Source of the DNA: a bacterium | GTDB lineage: Bacteria > Desulfobacterota > Binatia > DP-6 | Assembly: GCA_026129405.1 (NCBI GenBank) | Contig: JAHCID010000001.1 | Coordinates: 837,237 to 901,236, forward strand | Length of the DNA: 64,000 nt | Reading direction: 5' to 3' | Shown here: piece by piece, positions 45,865 through 54,936 of the stretch | Position numbering within the stretch: the stretch's first letter is position 1 | Layout: each line of letters starts with the position of its first letter | Made by a program: the position numbers and the translations under genes | Notes under the pieces: generated by a model | Seen by the model: the letters and a program-made list of their open reading frames with translations, nothing else | Told to the model about the DNA's origin: nothing | The model's database searches: none

Positions 45865-47283
45865 CTACCGCCAGCCGCCGCCGAGGGCCTTGTAGACGGC
45901 GACGTTCGCCACCCGCCGGCGACGGAACGCCTCGGCCAGATCGACGTCGGCCTGGAGCGCGTTCTCCTGCGCCAGCAGCACCTCCAGATAGGTCGCCTTG
46001 CCGGCGCGGTAGAGGGCGTCGGCGGTGTCGATCGACTGCTCGAGCGCGGCCTTCTGCCGCCGCCGCGAGGCGAGCAGCTCGTCCGACTGGCGGACGTTCG
46101 AGAGCGCGTTCACGACCTCGGTGAAGGCGACGAGGAGCGTGCGCTGATACTCGTACAGCGCCTCGATCTGGTTCGCGCGGGCGCCGATGAACTGCGCCTC
46201 GAGCGCGAGCCGGTTGACGAGCGGCGCCACCAGGCCTCCGGCCGCCGACCAGGCCAGGGACTCGGGCGTGCGGAAGAGGAAGGCGGTGTTGAAGGCGTCC
46301 CACCCGGCGCCGGCCGTGATCGTGAGCGTGGGAAAGAACGCCGCGCGCGCCGCCTGCACGTCGAGCTCCGACGCGCGCACCGCGAGCTCGGCGGCGCGGA
46401 CGTCGGGGCGGTTGCGCAGGAGGTCCGACGGCACGCCGGTCGACAGCGGCGCGGGCGGATCGGCGAAGAGGAGCTCGCGCTTGCGCGGCACCGGCTGCGG
46501 ATAGCGCCCGAGCAGCACGTTGATCCGGTTCTCGGTCTCGACCACCTGCTGGACGACGTCGCGCTCGCGCGCCTGCGTGTCGGCCACCTGGGCTTCGAAC
46601 TGCTGCACGGCCAGCTCGTTCGCGCGCCCCGCCTCCTTCTGGAGCCGCACGATCTCCAGCGCCTCCGCCTGCTGCGACGCCGAGGTGTGCAGCACGGCGA
46701 CGATCTGATCGAGCGCGAGCAGGTCGAAGTAGGCCGAGGCGACGTCGGCGACGAGCGCCGAGAGGACGAGGTTCGTGCCGTCGACGCTCGCGAGGTGGCG
46801 GGCGAGCGCCGCTTCGCGCTGGCTGCGCAGCCGTCCCCACAGATCGACCTCCCAGGACGCCTCGAGACCGAGCGTGAAGTCCGGCAGGCGCACCGGGATC
46901 AGGCGGCCGGGGGCGATCTCGGTGCCGCGGTTGCCGGCCCCGTCCATCGTGTAGAGGCCGAACTTCTGGATGCCGGCGCCGACGTTGAGGCCCACCTGCG
47001 GCAGCAGCGCGCCGGTGGCGGCGCGCACGGCCGCGCGCGCCGTCTCGATACGCTGGAGCGCGATGTGCAGATCCTGGTTGCTCGCGAGGGCCTCCGCGAC
47101 GAGCGCGGCGAGATCGTCGTCGCCGAGCCAGTCGCGCCAGGTGGTGCGCGCCGCGCTGACGCCGCCCGTGTCGCCGTCGAACGCCGCGGGCAGCGGCGGC
47201 GCCGGAACCGCGACGTCCGGCGCGCGCAGCGCGCAGCCGGCGCACGCGAGCGCCAGCACGAGGATCGGGACCAGCCGGCTCAT
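45865..47283 (-). CDS. Outer-membrane efflux lipoprotein (NodT/OprM-type)
   Basis: 472 residues. Signal peptide with lipobox LACAGC (Cys near 16). Two TolC repeats follow, each with the long helical hairpin and short barrel strands: LVAEALASNQDLHIALQRIETARAAVRAATGALLPQV near 60-95, ASWEVDLWGRLRSQREAALA near 145, then LLRNRPDVRAAELAVRASELDVQAARAAFFPTLTITAGAGW near 290-330 and ANQIEALYEYQRTLLVAFTEVVNAL. The start ATG 47283 overlaps the RND stop by four bases, so translation is coupled. It forms the exit duct of the tripartite pump; third gene of the efflux operon. Confidence 0.93.
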   Translation of the reverse strand: MSRLVPILVLALACAGCALRAPDVAVPAPPLPAAFDGDTGGVSAARTTWRDWLGDDDLAALVAEALASNQDLHIALQRIETARAAVRAATGALLPQVGLNVGAGIQKFGLYTMDGAGNRGTEIAPGRLIPVRLPDFTLGLEASWEVDLWGRLRSQREAALARHLASVDGTNLVLSALVADVASAYFDLLALDQIVAVLHTSASQQAEALEIVRLQKEAGRANELAVQQFEAQVADTQARERDVVQQVVETENRINVLLGRYPQPVPRKRELLFADPPAPLSTGVPSDLLRNRPDVRAAELAVRASELDVQAARAAFFPTLTITAGAGWDAFNTAFLFRTPESLAWSAAGGLVAPLVNRLALEAQFIGARANQIEALYEYQRTLLVAFTEVVNALSNVRQSDELLASRRRQKAALEQSIDTADALYRAGKATYLEVLLAQENALQADVDLAEAFRRRRVANVAVYKALGGGWR

Positions 47284-50200
47284 GTGCGCAGCGGCTCGAC
47301 GGGACGTGCGAGGCCCTCGTGGCTCTCGCGGCCCTCGTGCGCCGGTGCGGCGGCCGGGGCCGACAGCCAGGCGGCGAAGCGTTGCACGAGCACGTAGAGC
47401 CCGGGGACGAGCACCACGCCGAACACCGTGCCGAGCAGCATGCCGGCCGCCGCCGCCGTGCCGACGGTGCGGTTGCCGACCGCGCCGGCGCCCGTCGCCA
47501 TCGCGAGCGGCAGCAGGCCGGCGAAGAAGGCGAGCGAGGTCATGAGGATGGGGCGCAGGCGCAGGCGGGTGGCGTCGAGCACCGCGGCGAGGGCCTCGGC
47601 GCCGTCGCGCCGGCGGTGCTCGGCGAACTCGACGATCAGGATGGCGTTCTTGCCGAGCAGCCCGATCAGCACGACGAGCGCCATGTGCGCGTAGATGTCG
47701 TTGTCGAGGCCGGCGAGCTGCAGGCCGAGGAAGGCGCCGAAGACGCCCGGCGGCAGCGAGAGCACGACGACCAACGGCAGGAGGAAGCTCTCGTACTGCG
47801 CCGCGAGCACCAGATAGACGAAGACGAGGCATATCCAGAAGATCACGAGGCCCTGCTCGCCGGCGTTGATCTCGTCGCGCGAGATGCCGGCCCAGTCGAT
47901 CGCGTAGCCGCGCGGGAGCGTCGCGCGCGCGGTCTCCTGCACCGCCTCGAGCACGCGGCGGCTGCTCACGCCCGGACGGCCCTCGCCGTTCACCTCTGCG
48001 GACGGATACATGTTGTAGCGCGTGAGCTGATCGACGCCGTAAGTCTTCTGGAGCGTCGCGAAGGCCGCCAGCGGCACCATGTCGCCGTGGGCGCCGCGCA
48101 CCTGGAGCCTCAAGAGATCCTCCGGGACGGCGCGTTGCTCGGGCTCGGCCTGGACCATGACCTTGTACATCTGGCCGAAGCGGATGAAGTTCGTGGCGTA
48201 CTCGCTGCCGAGCAGCGTCTGGAGCGTGCCGAGGGCGTTCTGCATCGTGACGCCCTTCTGCGCCGCCTTGTCCATGTCGATCTGCACCGCGTACTGCGGA
48301 TAGCTGGCGTCGAAGATGGTGAACGCGCTCGCGATCTGCGGATTCGCCTCGAGGTCGCGGACGAAGCCCTTCACCACCTCGTCCATACGCGGCAGGTCGC
48401 CGGTACCCGTCTTGTCGAGCACCCGGGCCTCGAAGCCGCCGGCGTTGCCGTAGCCGGGGATCGGCGGCGGTTGGAAGTACTCGATCTCGGCGCCGGTGAT
48501 GTCGCGCGTGCGCGCCTCGACGTCGGCCATGACCTCGACGACGCTGCGCGCGCGCTCGTGCCAGGGACGGAGGTTCACGAGCACGGTGCCGTAGCTCGCG
48601 CCGGTCCCGTCGGACAGGACGTTGGTGCCTGCCAGCGTGGCGATGCTCTCCACGCCCTCGACGCCGCGCCCCGCCTGCTCGATGGCGTCCATCACCTGCT
48701 TGGTGCGCTCGAGCGTCGCGCCCGGGGGCGTGGTCACGTTGCCGTAGAAGTAGCTCTGGTCCTCGGTCGGGATGAAGCCGCGCGGCACCATGATCGACAC
48801 CACGCCGGCGCCCACGAGGAAGGCGCCGAGCATCGCCGTCGTGGCGAGGCGATGGCGCGCGACGCGGCCGACGAGGTCGCAGCTGCGGTCCTCGATCCGG
48901 GCGTAGGTCCGGTCGAACCACGCGAACCCCCGGCGCAGCCGTCCGCCGCCGTGCGCGGCGGTGCGGTCGCGGTGTCGCATGATCACGCTACAGAGAGCGG
49001 GCGCGAGCGTCAGGGCGACCATCCCCGACAGCGTGATGGCGACGGCGATGGTCAGGGCGAACTGCCGGTAGAAGATGCCCGCCGGCCCGCTGATGAACGC
49101 CATCGGCAGGAACACCGAGGCCATCACCAGGGTGATGGCGACGATGGCGCCGCCGACCTCGCCCATGGCGCGCTCGGTGGCCGCGCGCGGGCCGAGCCCC
49201 TCGCGCTCCATCGTCGCGTGGACGGCTTCGACCACCACGATGGCGTTGTCGACGACGATGCCGATGGCGAGGACGAGCGCGAAGAGGGTGACGAGGTTCA
49301 GCGAGAAGCCGAGGAGCTGGAGGAACAGGAAGGTGCCGATCAGCGCCACCGGCACGGCGAGGGCCGGGATCAAGGTGGTGCGCCAGTCCTGGAGGAACAC
49401 GAAGACCACGATGGCGACGAGGACGAAGGCTTCGGCGAACGTCCGCGCCACCTCCGCCAGCGCCGCGTCCAGGAACCGGCTGACGTCGACGCTGAAGTGG
49501 TAGTCCATGCCGGGCAGGAACACCTCGGCCTTCAGCTCGGCGAGCCGTTGCTTGACGGCGGCGACGACGTCGGTGGCGTTGGAGCCGGGCAGCTGCTTCA
49601 GCAGGATGGCCGCGGCCGGCCGGCCGTCGAACTTGGCCTCGACGTCGAAGTAGGTCGTGCCGAACTCCACCTCGGCGACGTCCTTGATGCGGAGGATCTG
49701 GCCGTCGGCGGTCGCGCGCAGCGGGATGTCCCCGTACTGCGCCTCGCTGCCGAACTTGCCCGCGTAGGTGATCGTGTACTGGAGCGGCGTGTGGCCGCGG
49801 TCGCTGTTCTCGCCGATCTTCCCGGGCGCGGCTTCGACGTTGTAGGCTTCGAGCGCCGTGAGCACGTCCTCCGCGGCGACCTGATACGCCTGCATGCGGT
49901 CCGGCTTCAGCCAGATGCGCATCGCGTATTCCTTGGCCCCGAGGATGTCGGCGTAGCCGACGCCCGGGATGCGCTTCAGCTCCGCGAGCACGTTGAGGTC
50001 GGCGAAGTTGTAGAGGAACTTCTGGTCGTGCTCCGGATTCGAGCTCGTGATGCTGAAGTAGAGCAGCATCGCGTTCTCTTCCTTGGCGATCTTGACGCCG
50101 TTGCGGATGACCTCGGCGGGCAGCTCGCCCATCACCGCGTTGACCCGGTTCTGCACGTTGATCGCCGCGACGTCGGGATCGGTGCCGGTCTGGAAGAGCA

Positions 50201-50474
50201 CCTGCACGATGCCGACGCCGTCGTTGCCCATGTCGCTGCTCATGTACTTCATGCCCGGCACGCCGTTGATCGCGCGCTCGAGCTTGAAGACGGCGGCCTT
50301 GGCGACGGTTTCCGCGCTCGCCCCGGTGTACTCCACCGTGACGTTGACCTCGGGCGGCGCGACGTTGGGGAAGAGCGCGACCGGCAGGCGCACCATGGCG
50401 ATGGCCCCCAGCAGCACGACCACGATCGAGATGACGATGGCGAGGACGGGCCGGCGCGTGAACGTGTCCCGCAT
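47280..50474 (-). CDS. RND (HAE1-type) multidrug efflux transporter
   Basis: 1064 residues, normal for AcrB-like pumps. It has 12 membrane helices in two halves with large periplasmic loops. RRPVLAIVISIVVVLLGAIAMVRLPVALFPNVAPPEVNVTVEYTGASAETV opens the protein. TM4 reads LFALVLAIGIVVDNAIVVVEAVHA, where AcrB has a DD pair; here the second Asp is Asn. The second half contains FVYLVLAAQYESFLLPLVV and LIGLLGKNAILIVEFAE. It uses proton flux to expel amphiphilic compounds with the adaptor (upstream) and outer-membrane factor (downstream) encoded in the same operon. Confidence 0.95.
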   Translation of the reverse strand: MRDTFTRRPVLAIVISIVVVLLGAIAMVRLPVALFPNVAPPEVNVTVEYTGASAETVAKAAVFKLERAINGVPGMKYMSSDMGNDGVGIVQVLFQTGTDPDVAAINVQNRVNAVMGELPAEVIRNGVKIAKEENAMLLYFSITSSNPEHDQKFLYNFADLNVLAELKRIPGVGYADILGAKEYAMRIWLKPDRMQAYQVAAEDVLTALEAYNVEAAPGKIGENSDRGHTPLQYTITYAGKFGSEAQYGDIPLRATADGQILRIKDVAEVEFGTTYFDVEAKFDGRPAAAILLKQLPGSNATDVVAAVKQRLAELKAEVFLPGMDYHFSVDVSRFLDAALAEVARTFAEAFVLVAIVVFVFLQDWRTTLIPALAVPVALIGTFLFLQLLGFSLNLVTLFALVLAIGIVVDNAIVVVEAVHATMEREGLGPRAATERAMGEVGGAIVAITLVMASVFLPMAFISGPAGIFYRQFALTIAVAITLSGMVALTLAPALCSVIMRHRDRTAAHGGGRLRRGFAWFDRTYARIEDRSCDLVGRVARHRLATTAMLGAFLVGAGVVSIMVPRGFIPTEDQSYFYGNVTTPPGATLERTKQVMDAIEQAGRGVEGVESIATLAGTNVLSDGTGASYGTVLVNLRPWHERARSVVEVMADVEARTRDITGAEIEYFQPPPIPGYGNAGGFEARVLDKTGTGDLPRMDEVVKGFVRDLEANPQIASAFTIFDASYPQYAVQIDMDKAAQKGVTMQNALGTLQTLLGSEYATNFIRFGQMYKVMVQAEPEQRAVPEDLLRLQVRGAHGDMVPLAAFATLQKTYGVDQLTRYNMYPSAEVNGEGRPGVSSRRVLEAVQETARATLPRGYAIDWAGISRDEINAGEQGLVIFWICLVFVYLVLAAQYESFLLPLVVVLSLPPGVFGAFLGLQLAGLDNDIYAHMALVVLIGLLGKNAILIVEFAEHRRRDGAEALAAVLDATRLRLRPILMTSLAFFAGLLPLAMATGAGAVGNRTVGTAAAAGMLLGTVFGVVLVPGLYVLVQRFAAWLSAPAAAPAHEGRESHEGLARPVEPLRT

Positions 50475-50486
50475 GGGCGATGCGCC

Positions 50487-51599
50487 TCAGAGCACCGGCG
50501 CCGTGTCGGGCGCGTCGGGGCGGACGGCGACCTTGGTGCCGTCCTTCAGCTTCTGGATGCCTTCGACGACGAAGCGCTCGCTCGCGTCGATGCCCGACTC
50601 GATGACGAACGTGCCGTCGAGCCGCACCTTGGGCACGATCTTGCGGGCCCGGACCGTGCCGTCCGCGTCGACGACGTAGACGTAGAGGTGGTCCTGCACC
50701 TCGAAGGTGGACTTCTGCGGGATGGTGATCGCGTCGTTCACGAAGGAGGTGACGACGACCTTGCCGCTGCTGCCGTGCTTCAGCAGGTTGCGCTCGTTGG
50801 GGAAGCGCGCCCGGAAGGCGATGGTGCCGGTGCTGCGGTCGACCTCGGTCTCGACGGTGTCGACGACGCCGGCGGCCGGGAGGCGCGTGCCGTCGGCGAG
50901 CACGAACGCGACCTCCTTCGAGCGGCCCTCGCCGTTGGTGGCGACGTAGCGCAGGTACTCGCTCTCGGGGACGCGGAAGTAGACGAACACCTCGGAGGCG
51001 TCGGTGACCGTCGTCAGGAGGTCGCCGTCGTCGACCAGGCTGCCGGCCTTCCTGGCGAGGCGGTTGACCACCCCGGCGAAGGGGGCGCGTACCTCGGCGT
51101 AGCCGAGGTTGATCGCCGCCTGGCCCTCGGAAGCCCTCGCCTCCTCGAGCTTGGCCGCCAGGGCCTGGATCCTGGCGTCGAGGAGGGCGACCTCGGCGGG
51201 CGCGACGATGCGCTTCTCGAGCAGCATGCGGGCGCTGGCGCGCTCCGTCTCCGCCGCCTTCAGCTCGGCCGCCGCGCTCGCGACCGCGGCCCGCGTGCGG
51301 CGCAGCTCCTGCTGCAGCTCCCGGTCGCTGATCGAGAACAGCAGCTGACCCGCGGCGACCGGCTGCCCCTCGTCGATCGCCACCGACTCGATGCGGCCCT
51401 TGACGCGGGCGAGCACGTCGGCGCGCTGGATCGCCTGCACCTCGCCCACGTACTCGCGCTGCCAGGTCGCGGTGGCGCGGCCGGGAGCCGCCACCGGGAA
51501 GCTCTGGGGCGTCTCCGGCGGGGGCTGGGTCGAGCACGCCGCGAGGGCGAGGCTCGAGAGCAAGGGTGCCGTCCACTGCCTGAACCACTGCTTGGACAT
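50487..51599 (-). CDS. RND efflux periplasmic adaptor (membrane fusion protein), lipoprotein
   Basis: 370 residues. Signal peptide with lipobox LALAAC (Cys near 22). Barrel-sandwich halves ADVLARVKGRIESVAIDEGQPVAAGQLLFSISD (about 58-90) and AINLGYAEVRAPFAGVVNRLARKAGSLVDDGDLLTTV (about 160-195) flank a helical hairpin (about 92-155). The beta-barrel (VFVYFRVPESEYL onward) and membrane-proximal domain (VQDHLYVYVVDADGTVRARKI) follow. It links the RND pump to the outer-membrane factor. First gene of the operon, divergent from the two-component system across 96 bp. Confidence 0.93.
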   Translation of the reverse strand: MSKQWFRQWTAPLLSSLALAACSTQPPPETPQSFPVAAPGRATATWQREYVGEVQAIQRADVLARVKGRIESVAIDEGQPVAAGQLLFSISDRELQQELRRTRAAVASAAAELKAAETERASARMLLEKRIVAPAEVALLDARIQALAAKLEEARASEGQAAINLGYAEVRAPFAGVVNRLARKAGSLVDDGDLLTTVTDASEVFVYFRVPESEYLRYVATNGEGRSKEVAFVLADGTRLPAAGVVDTVETEVDRSTGTIAFRARFPNERNLLKHGSSGKVVVTSFVNDAITIPQKSTFEVQDHLYVYVVDADGTVRARKIVPKVRLDGTFVIESGIDASERFVVEGIQKLKDGTKVAVRPDAPDTAPVL

Positions 51600-51695
51600 G
51601 GTGATGGGACCGAGGCGTTACACGAGGCACCGTGCGGAGTCCATACCGAAAAGGTTAATCTTGACGCACATGTGCATTTTTGCCACATAAGCGGG
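51600..51695. promoter_or_regulatory. Divergent control region between efflux operon and two-component system
   Basis: 96 AT-richer bases. A perfect 10-bp palindrome GCACATGTGC lies at 51666-51675 and overlaps a plus-strand TTGACG -35-like element (51661-51666). The -10 assignment is unclear. The location suggests that the response regulator, or another factor, controls both transcripts here. I looked for sigma-54 -24/-12 elements and found none with correct spacing. Confidence 0.4.
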
Positions 51696-53189
51696 GTGCG
51701 TCTCGCCACCCGACTCGCCTTCGGCGTCATTCTGGCCTGCGCGGCGGTCATCGCGGCCAGCGGCGTCGAGCAGATGCGCAAGGAGAGCGAGGAGCTGCGC
51801 ACGACGGCCGAGCAGGAGCTCCGGGTGCTGGCCGCGGCCCTCCAGGTCGCCATCGAGCAGGCGCTGCGCGACGCCCAGGCGGGCGACGTCCAGGCGGTCC
51901 TCGACGGCATCGACCTGCGCGACGACACGATCGACATCTTCGTGCTCGACGCGGCGGGGGGCGTCACCCAGCACTCCTCGGGGAGCGACGCCAGCCGCGG
52001 CGTCGTCGAGCCGCTGATCCGCGCGGTGCAGGTCGACGCCCAGCCGATCGTCCGCTTCGTCGGCGATACGGAGTTCCTCGCGGCCGCGCTGCCGCTACGG
52101 ACGGAGGCCGGCCGCAATCTCGGGACGCTCGCCGTGGCGCGGCCGCTCGACGCCTTGCGGGCCGATCTCACGGCCACGCGGCGGGCCATCCTGGTCTCGT
52201 TCGCCTCGCAGGTGGCGGCGCTCGCGCTCGTGGTGTGGTGGCTCGTGCGCGCCTGGGTGCGGCGTCCGCTCGCCGCGGTGGCGGGCGGGATGCGGGCCGT
52301 ACGGCAGGGGGAGCTGAGCGCGCGCGTCCCGGTCCCGCGGCACGACGAGATCGGCGCCCTGGCGAAGGAGTTCAACGCCATGGCCGCCGAGCTCGAGGCG
52401 ACGCGCGCGAAGCTGGCCGCGGAGACGGAATCGCGGCGCGCGCTCGAGCAGGGACTCCAGCGGGCCGACAAGCTCGTCACCGTGGGGCAGCTGTCGGCCG
52501 GGCTCGCCCACGAGATCGGCTCGCCGCTCCAGGTGGTCGCCGGCCGCGCGCGCAGCCTGCTCGAGCGTGCCGATTCGTCGCCGGAGGTGAAGCGTCAGGC
52601 GGGCATCATCGTGGCGCAGGCGGAGCGGGTCACGCGCATCGTGGAGCAGCTGCTCGGCGTCACCCGGCGCAGCGCGCCGCGCATGGCCGACGCCGACCTC
52701 CCCGCCGCGACCCACGCGGTCCTCGACCTGCTCGAGACCGAAGCCCGGCGCCGCCGGGTGACGCTGGCGTTCGAGTACGATCGCGACCTCCCCGCCGTGC
52801 GCGCCGATCCGGATCGCGTGCAGCAGGTGGTGCTGAACCTCGTCGGCAATGCGCTCAAGGCGGCCAGACCCGGCGGCAGCGTTCGGCTCACGCTCACGGC
52901 GGCGCGCTTTCGTCACGCCAGGGGCACGACGGAGCGGCACAGCGTCCGCCTCGTGGTCGACGACGACGGCGCCGGCATGGACGCGGTGGCGGCGGCGCGG
53001 GCGTTCGAGCCGTTCTTCAGCAGCTGGCCCGACGCGCAGGGCACCGGCCTCGGGCTGGCGGTGGTGAAGGCGATCGTCGAGGATCACGGCGGCACGATCG
53101 CGCTGCGCTCCACCCCCGGTGCGGGAACCCGCGTGGAGGTGCATTTGCCGCTCGGCGAGACCGGAGGCGTGAAGGAGGTCGTGGGATGA
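51696..53189 (+). CDS. Sensor histidine kinase
   Basis: 497 residues from a GTG. TM1 about 5-23, periplasmic sensor about 24-165 (predicted helical start, then LRDDTIDIFVLDAAGGVTQHSSG), TM2 about 168-190, and HAMP about 190-245 (RPLAAVAGGMRAVRQGELSARVPVPRHDEIGALAKEFNAM). The HisKA H-box is SAGLAHEIGSPLQVVAGRA with H272 as phosphorylation site. The ATPase has the N-box VVLNLVGNALKAA, G1 DDDGAGMD and G2 GTGLGLAVV. It overlaps the response-regulator gene by four bases. The nearby RND operon is its likely target, sensing an envelope signal or pump substrate. The much longer upstream open frame is not coding. Confidence 0.93.
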   Translation: MRLATRLAFGVILACAAVIAASGVEQMRKESEELRTTAEQELRVLAAALQVAIEQALRDAQAGDVQAVLDGIDLRDDTIDIFVLDAAGGVTQHSSGSDASRGVVEPLIRAVQVDAQPIVRFVGDTEFLAAALPLRTEAGRNLGTLAVARPLDALRADLTATRRAILVSFASQVAALALVVWWLVRAWVRRPLAAVAGGMRAVRQGELSARVPVPRHDEIGALAKEFNAMAAELEATRAKLAAETESRRALEQGLQRADKLVTVGQLSAGLAHEIGSPLQVVAGRARSLLERADSSPEVKRQAGIIVAQAERVTRIVEQLLGVTRRSAPRMADADLPAATHAVLDLLETEARRRRVTLAFEYDRDLPAVRADPDRVQQVVLNLVGNALKAARPGGSVRLTLTAARFRHARGTTERHSVRLVVDDDGAGMDAVAAARAFEPFFSSWPDAQGTGLGLAVVKAIVEDHGGTIALRSTPGAGTRVEVHLPLGETGGVKEVVG

Positions 53190-54520
53190 ACGAGACCTGG
53201 GCCGGCCGCCGCATCCTCGTGCTCGACGACGACGCCGGCGTCGTCGATTTCCTCTGCGAGAGCCTCGACGAGCACGGCTACGAGACCGTCGGCATGACGT
53301 CGCCGACGGAGGCGCTCGAGCGCATCACCCGCGAGCACTTCGACCTCCTCGTGAGCGACGTCGAGATGCCGGAGCTCCGCGGCCTCGATCTCCTCCAGGC
53401 CGTGTTGGCGCGGCGGCCCTCGCAGCTCGTCCTCCTGATCACCGCGTTCGGCACCATCGAGATGGCGGTGTCGGCGGTGAAGGCCGGCGCGTGCGACTTC
53501 GTCGCCAAGCCGTTCAAGCTCGAGGTGCTGCTGCTCGCCATCGAGCGGGCGTTCACGGACCAGCAGCTGCGACGGGAGATCGTCCGCCTGCGTACGACGC
53601 GGCCCTCGCAGGGGCCGGGCCAGCTGGTGGCCGAGGGGCCGGCCATGCGCAAGGTCGTCGAGACGGCGCGCCGGGCCGCGCAGTCGCGCGCGACCGTCCT
53701 GCTCTGCGGCGAGCCCGGGGCGGGCAAGAGCGTGCTCGCGCGCTTCGTCCACGCGGCCGGCGGCGATGCCGCGCGGCCGTTCGTCGAGATCGACTGCGCC
53801 ACCCTGCCGCCGGACCTCGCCGGCGAGCGGCTCTTCGGCGCCGAGGGCGAGCCGGACGCCGCGGGTGCCGGGCGCGGCGGGGCCTTCGCCGCCGCCGGCG
53901 GCGGCACGCTGCTGCTCGACGGGATCAGCGAGCTGCCCTTCGGCGTGCAGGCGCGGCTGCGGGACGCGCTCGAGTCGGGAGCGGGCCAGGCCGACGCGGC
54001 GCCGCGCCTGATCGTCGCCACCAGCCGGCCGCTCGAAGCGCTGCTGCGCGAGGGCCGGGTGCGACCGGACCTCTACTACCACCTGAACGTCATCCGCATC
54101 GACCTGCCGCCGCTGCGCGAGCGTCGCGAGGACGTCGTCGCCCTCGTCGATCACTTCCTCGGGCGCGCCGCCTCGCGGCGCGAGGACCGGGGGCGCGAGA
54201 TCGTCGGCGTCTCGGCGGCCGCCATGCGCCGGCTCGTCCATCACGACTGGCCCGGCAACGTGCGCGAGCTGGCGAACGTCCTCGAGCGCGCCGTCGCGCT
54301 CGCCCAGCACGACAGCATCCTGCCCGAGGACATCGAGCTCGGCGCGCCGTCGGCGATCGTCGCGGGTGCCGAGGGCGGGCCGGACGGGATCGTGCCGCTC
54401 GACCAGATCGAGCGCGCCTACGTGCGCCAGGTGCTCGACGCCACCGGCGGCAACAAGGCCGCCGCGGCACGCGCGCTCGGCATCAACCGCCGCACCCTCT
54501 ACCGGAAGATCTACGGATGA
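53186..54520 (+). CDS. NtrC-like response regulator with degenerate AAA+ domain
   Basis: 444 residues. Receiver 8-125 with acidic pocket D14-D15-D16, phospho-acceptor D58 (VSDVEMPE) and Lys in VAKPFK. The AAA+ region (about 145-375) keeps Walker A GEPGAGKSVLARFVH and the LRERREDV arginine region. However, the GAFTGA loop that contacts sigma-54 is missing: after ERLFGAEG comes a shortened EPDAAGAGRG. Walker B reads LLLDGISELP, with Gly for the usual Glu. The Fis-type HTH NKAAAARALGINRRTLYRKIYG ends the protein. It probably regulates by DNA binding without activating sigma-54 polymerase. It overlaps the kinase gene upstream and the lipoprotein gene downstream, four bases each. Confidence 0.92.
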   Translation: MNETWAGRRILVLDDDAGVVDFLCESLDEHGYETVGMTSPTEALERITREHFDLLVSDVEMPELRGLDLLQAVLARRPSQLVLLITAFGTIEMAVSAVKAGACDFVAKPFKLEVLLLAIERAFTDQQLRREIVRLRTTRPSQGPGQLVAEGPAMRKVVETARRAAQSRATVLLCGEPGAGKSVLARFVHAAGGDAARPFVEIDCATLPPDLAGERLFGAEGEPDAAGAGRGGAFAAAGGGTLLLDGISELPFGVQARLRDALESGAGQADAAPRLIVATSRPLEALLREGRVRPDLYYHLNVIRIDLPPLRERREDVVALVDHFLGRAASRREDRGREIVGVSAAAMRRLVHHDWPGNVRELANVLERAVALAQHDSILPEDIELGAPSAIVAGAEGGPDGIVPLDQIERAYVRQVLDATGGNKAAAARALGINRRTLYRKIYG

Positions 54521-54858
54521 CCGCTCGATCCGCTGCCCTGCGCCGGCGTCGCACGACGCCTGCCCGTGCGGCCGTCGCCGCGGGGCTGCTCGGCGTCGCG
54601 CTCGTCGCCTGCGGACCGCGCGAGGGGCTCCACGCCGATCATGTCACCGCCCCCGCCGGCAACGCGGCGCCGCCGCCTGCCACGACGAGCCCTGCGCGCG
54701 CGCTGGCCGAGTTCGACGGGCTGCCGGGCAACGCCGGCGCGCCGGCCGTGGGTGACGACGCGCCCGCGACCGAGGCCCAGGCGGCCGGCATGGCCCTGAC
54801 GCTGCTCGGCGCCGGGGTCTCGCTGGGCGCGATGGTCGCGCCGTTCCTGCTTTTCTGA
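54517..54858 (+). CDS. Small Ala/Pro-rich lipoprotein
   Basis: 113 residues. A basic start (MTARSAALRRRRTT) is followed by ARAAVAAGLLGVALVAC, a signal sequence with lipobox LVAC (Cys near 32). The mature part is low-complexity (APAGNAAPPPATTSPARALAEF) and ends in a hydrophobic segment MALTLLGAGVSLGAMVAPFLLF, which could insert in a membrane. Its ATG overlaps the response-regulator stop (ATGA), so it is the third gene of the regulatory operon. It might be an accessory envelope sensor for the kinase or a pump component; no family recognised. Confidence 0.75.
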   Translation: MTARSAALRRRRTTPARAAVAAGLLGVALVACGPREGLHADHVTAPAGNAAPPPATTSPARALAEFDGLPGNAGAPAVGDDAPATEAQAAGMALTLLGAGVSLGAMVAPFLLF

Positions 54859-54936
54859 CCCGCGCCGCCGGGGTCTCGCCCGAGACGGCCGGTGTCGGCT
54901 CGCAGCTCCCGCGGCGCGCGACGGGTGCGGCGTCGC

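Noticed and set aside
51600-51695. Sigma-54 promoter for the efflux operon
   Set aside because: A TGGCAAAAATGC run exists on the minus strand, but its GG and GC are only 9 bases apart, not the required 12. The adjacent regulator also lacks GAFTGA.
47319-53189. 1956-residue open frame on the plus strand
   Set aside because: Most of it is the antisense of the RND operon, open only because of high GC. The real gene is the histidine kinase from 51696.
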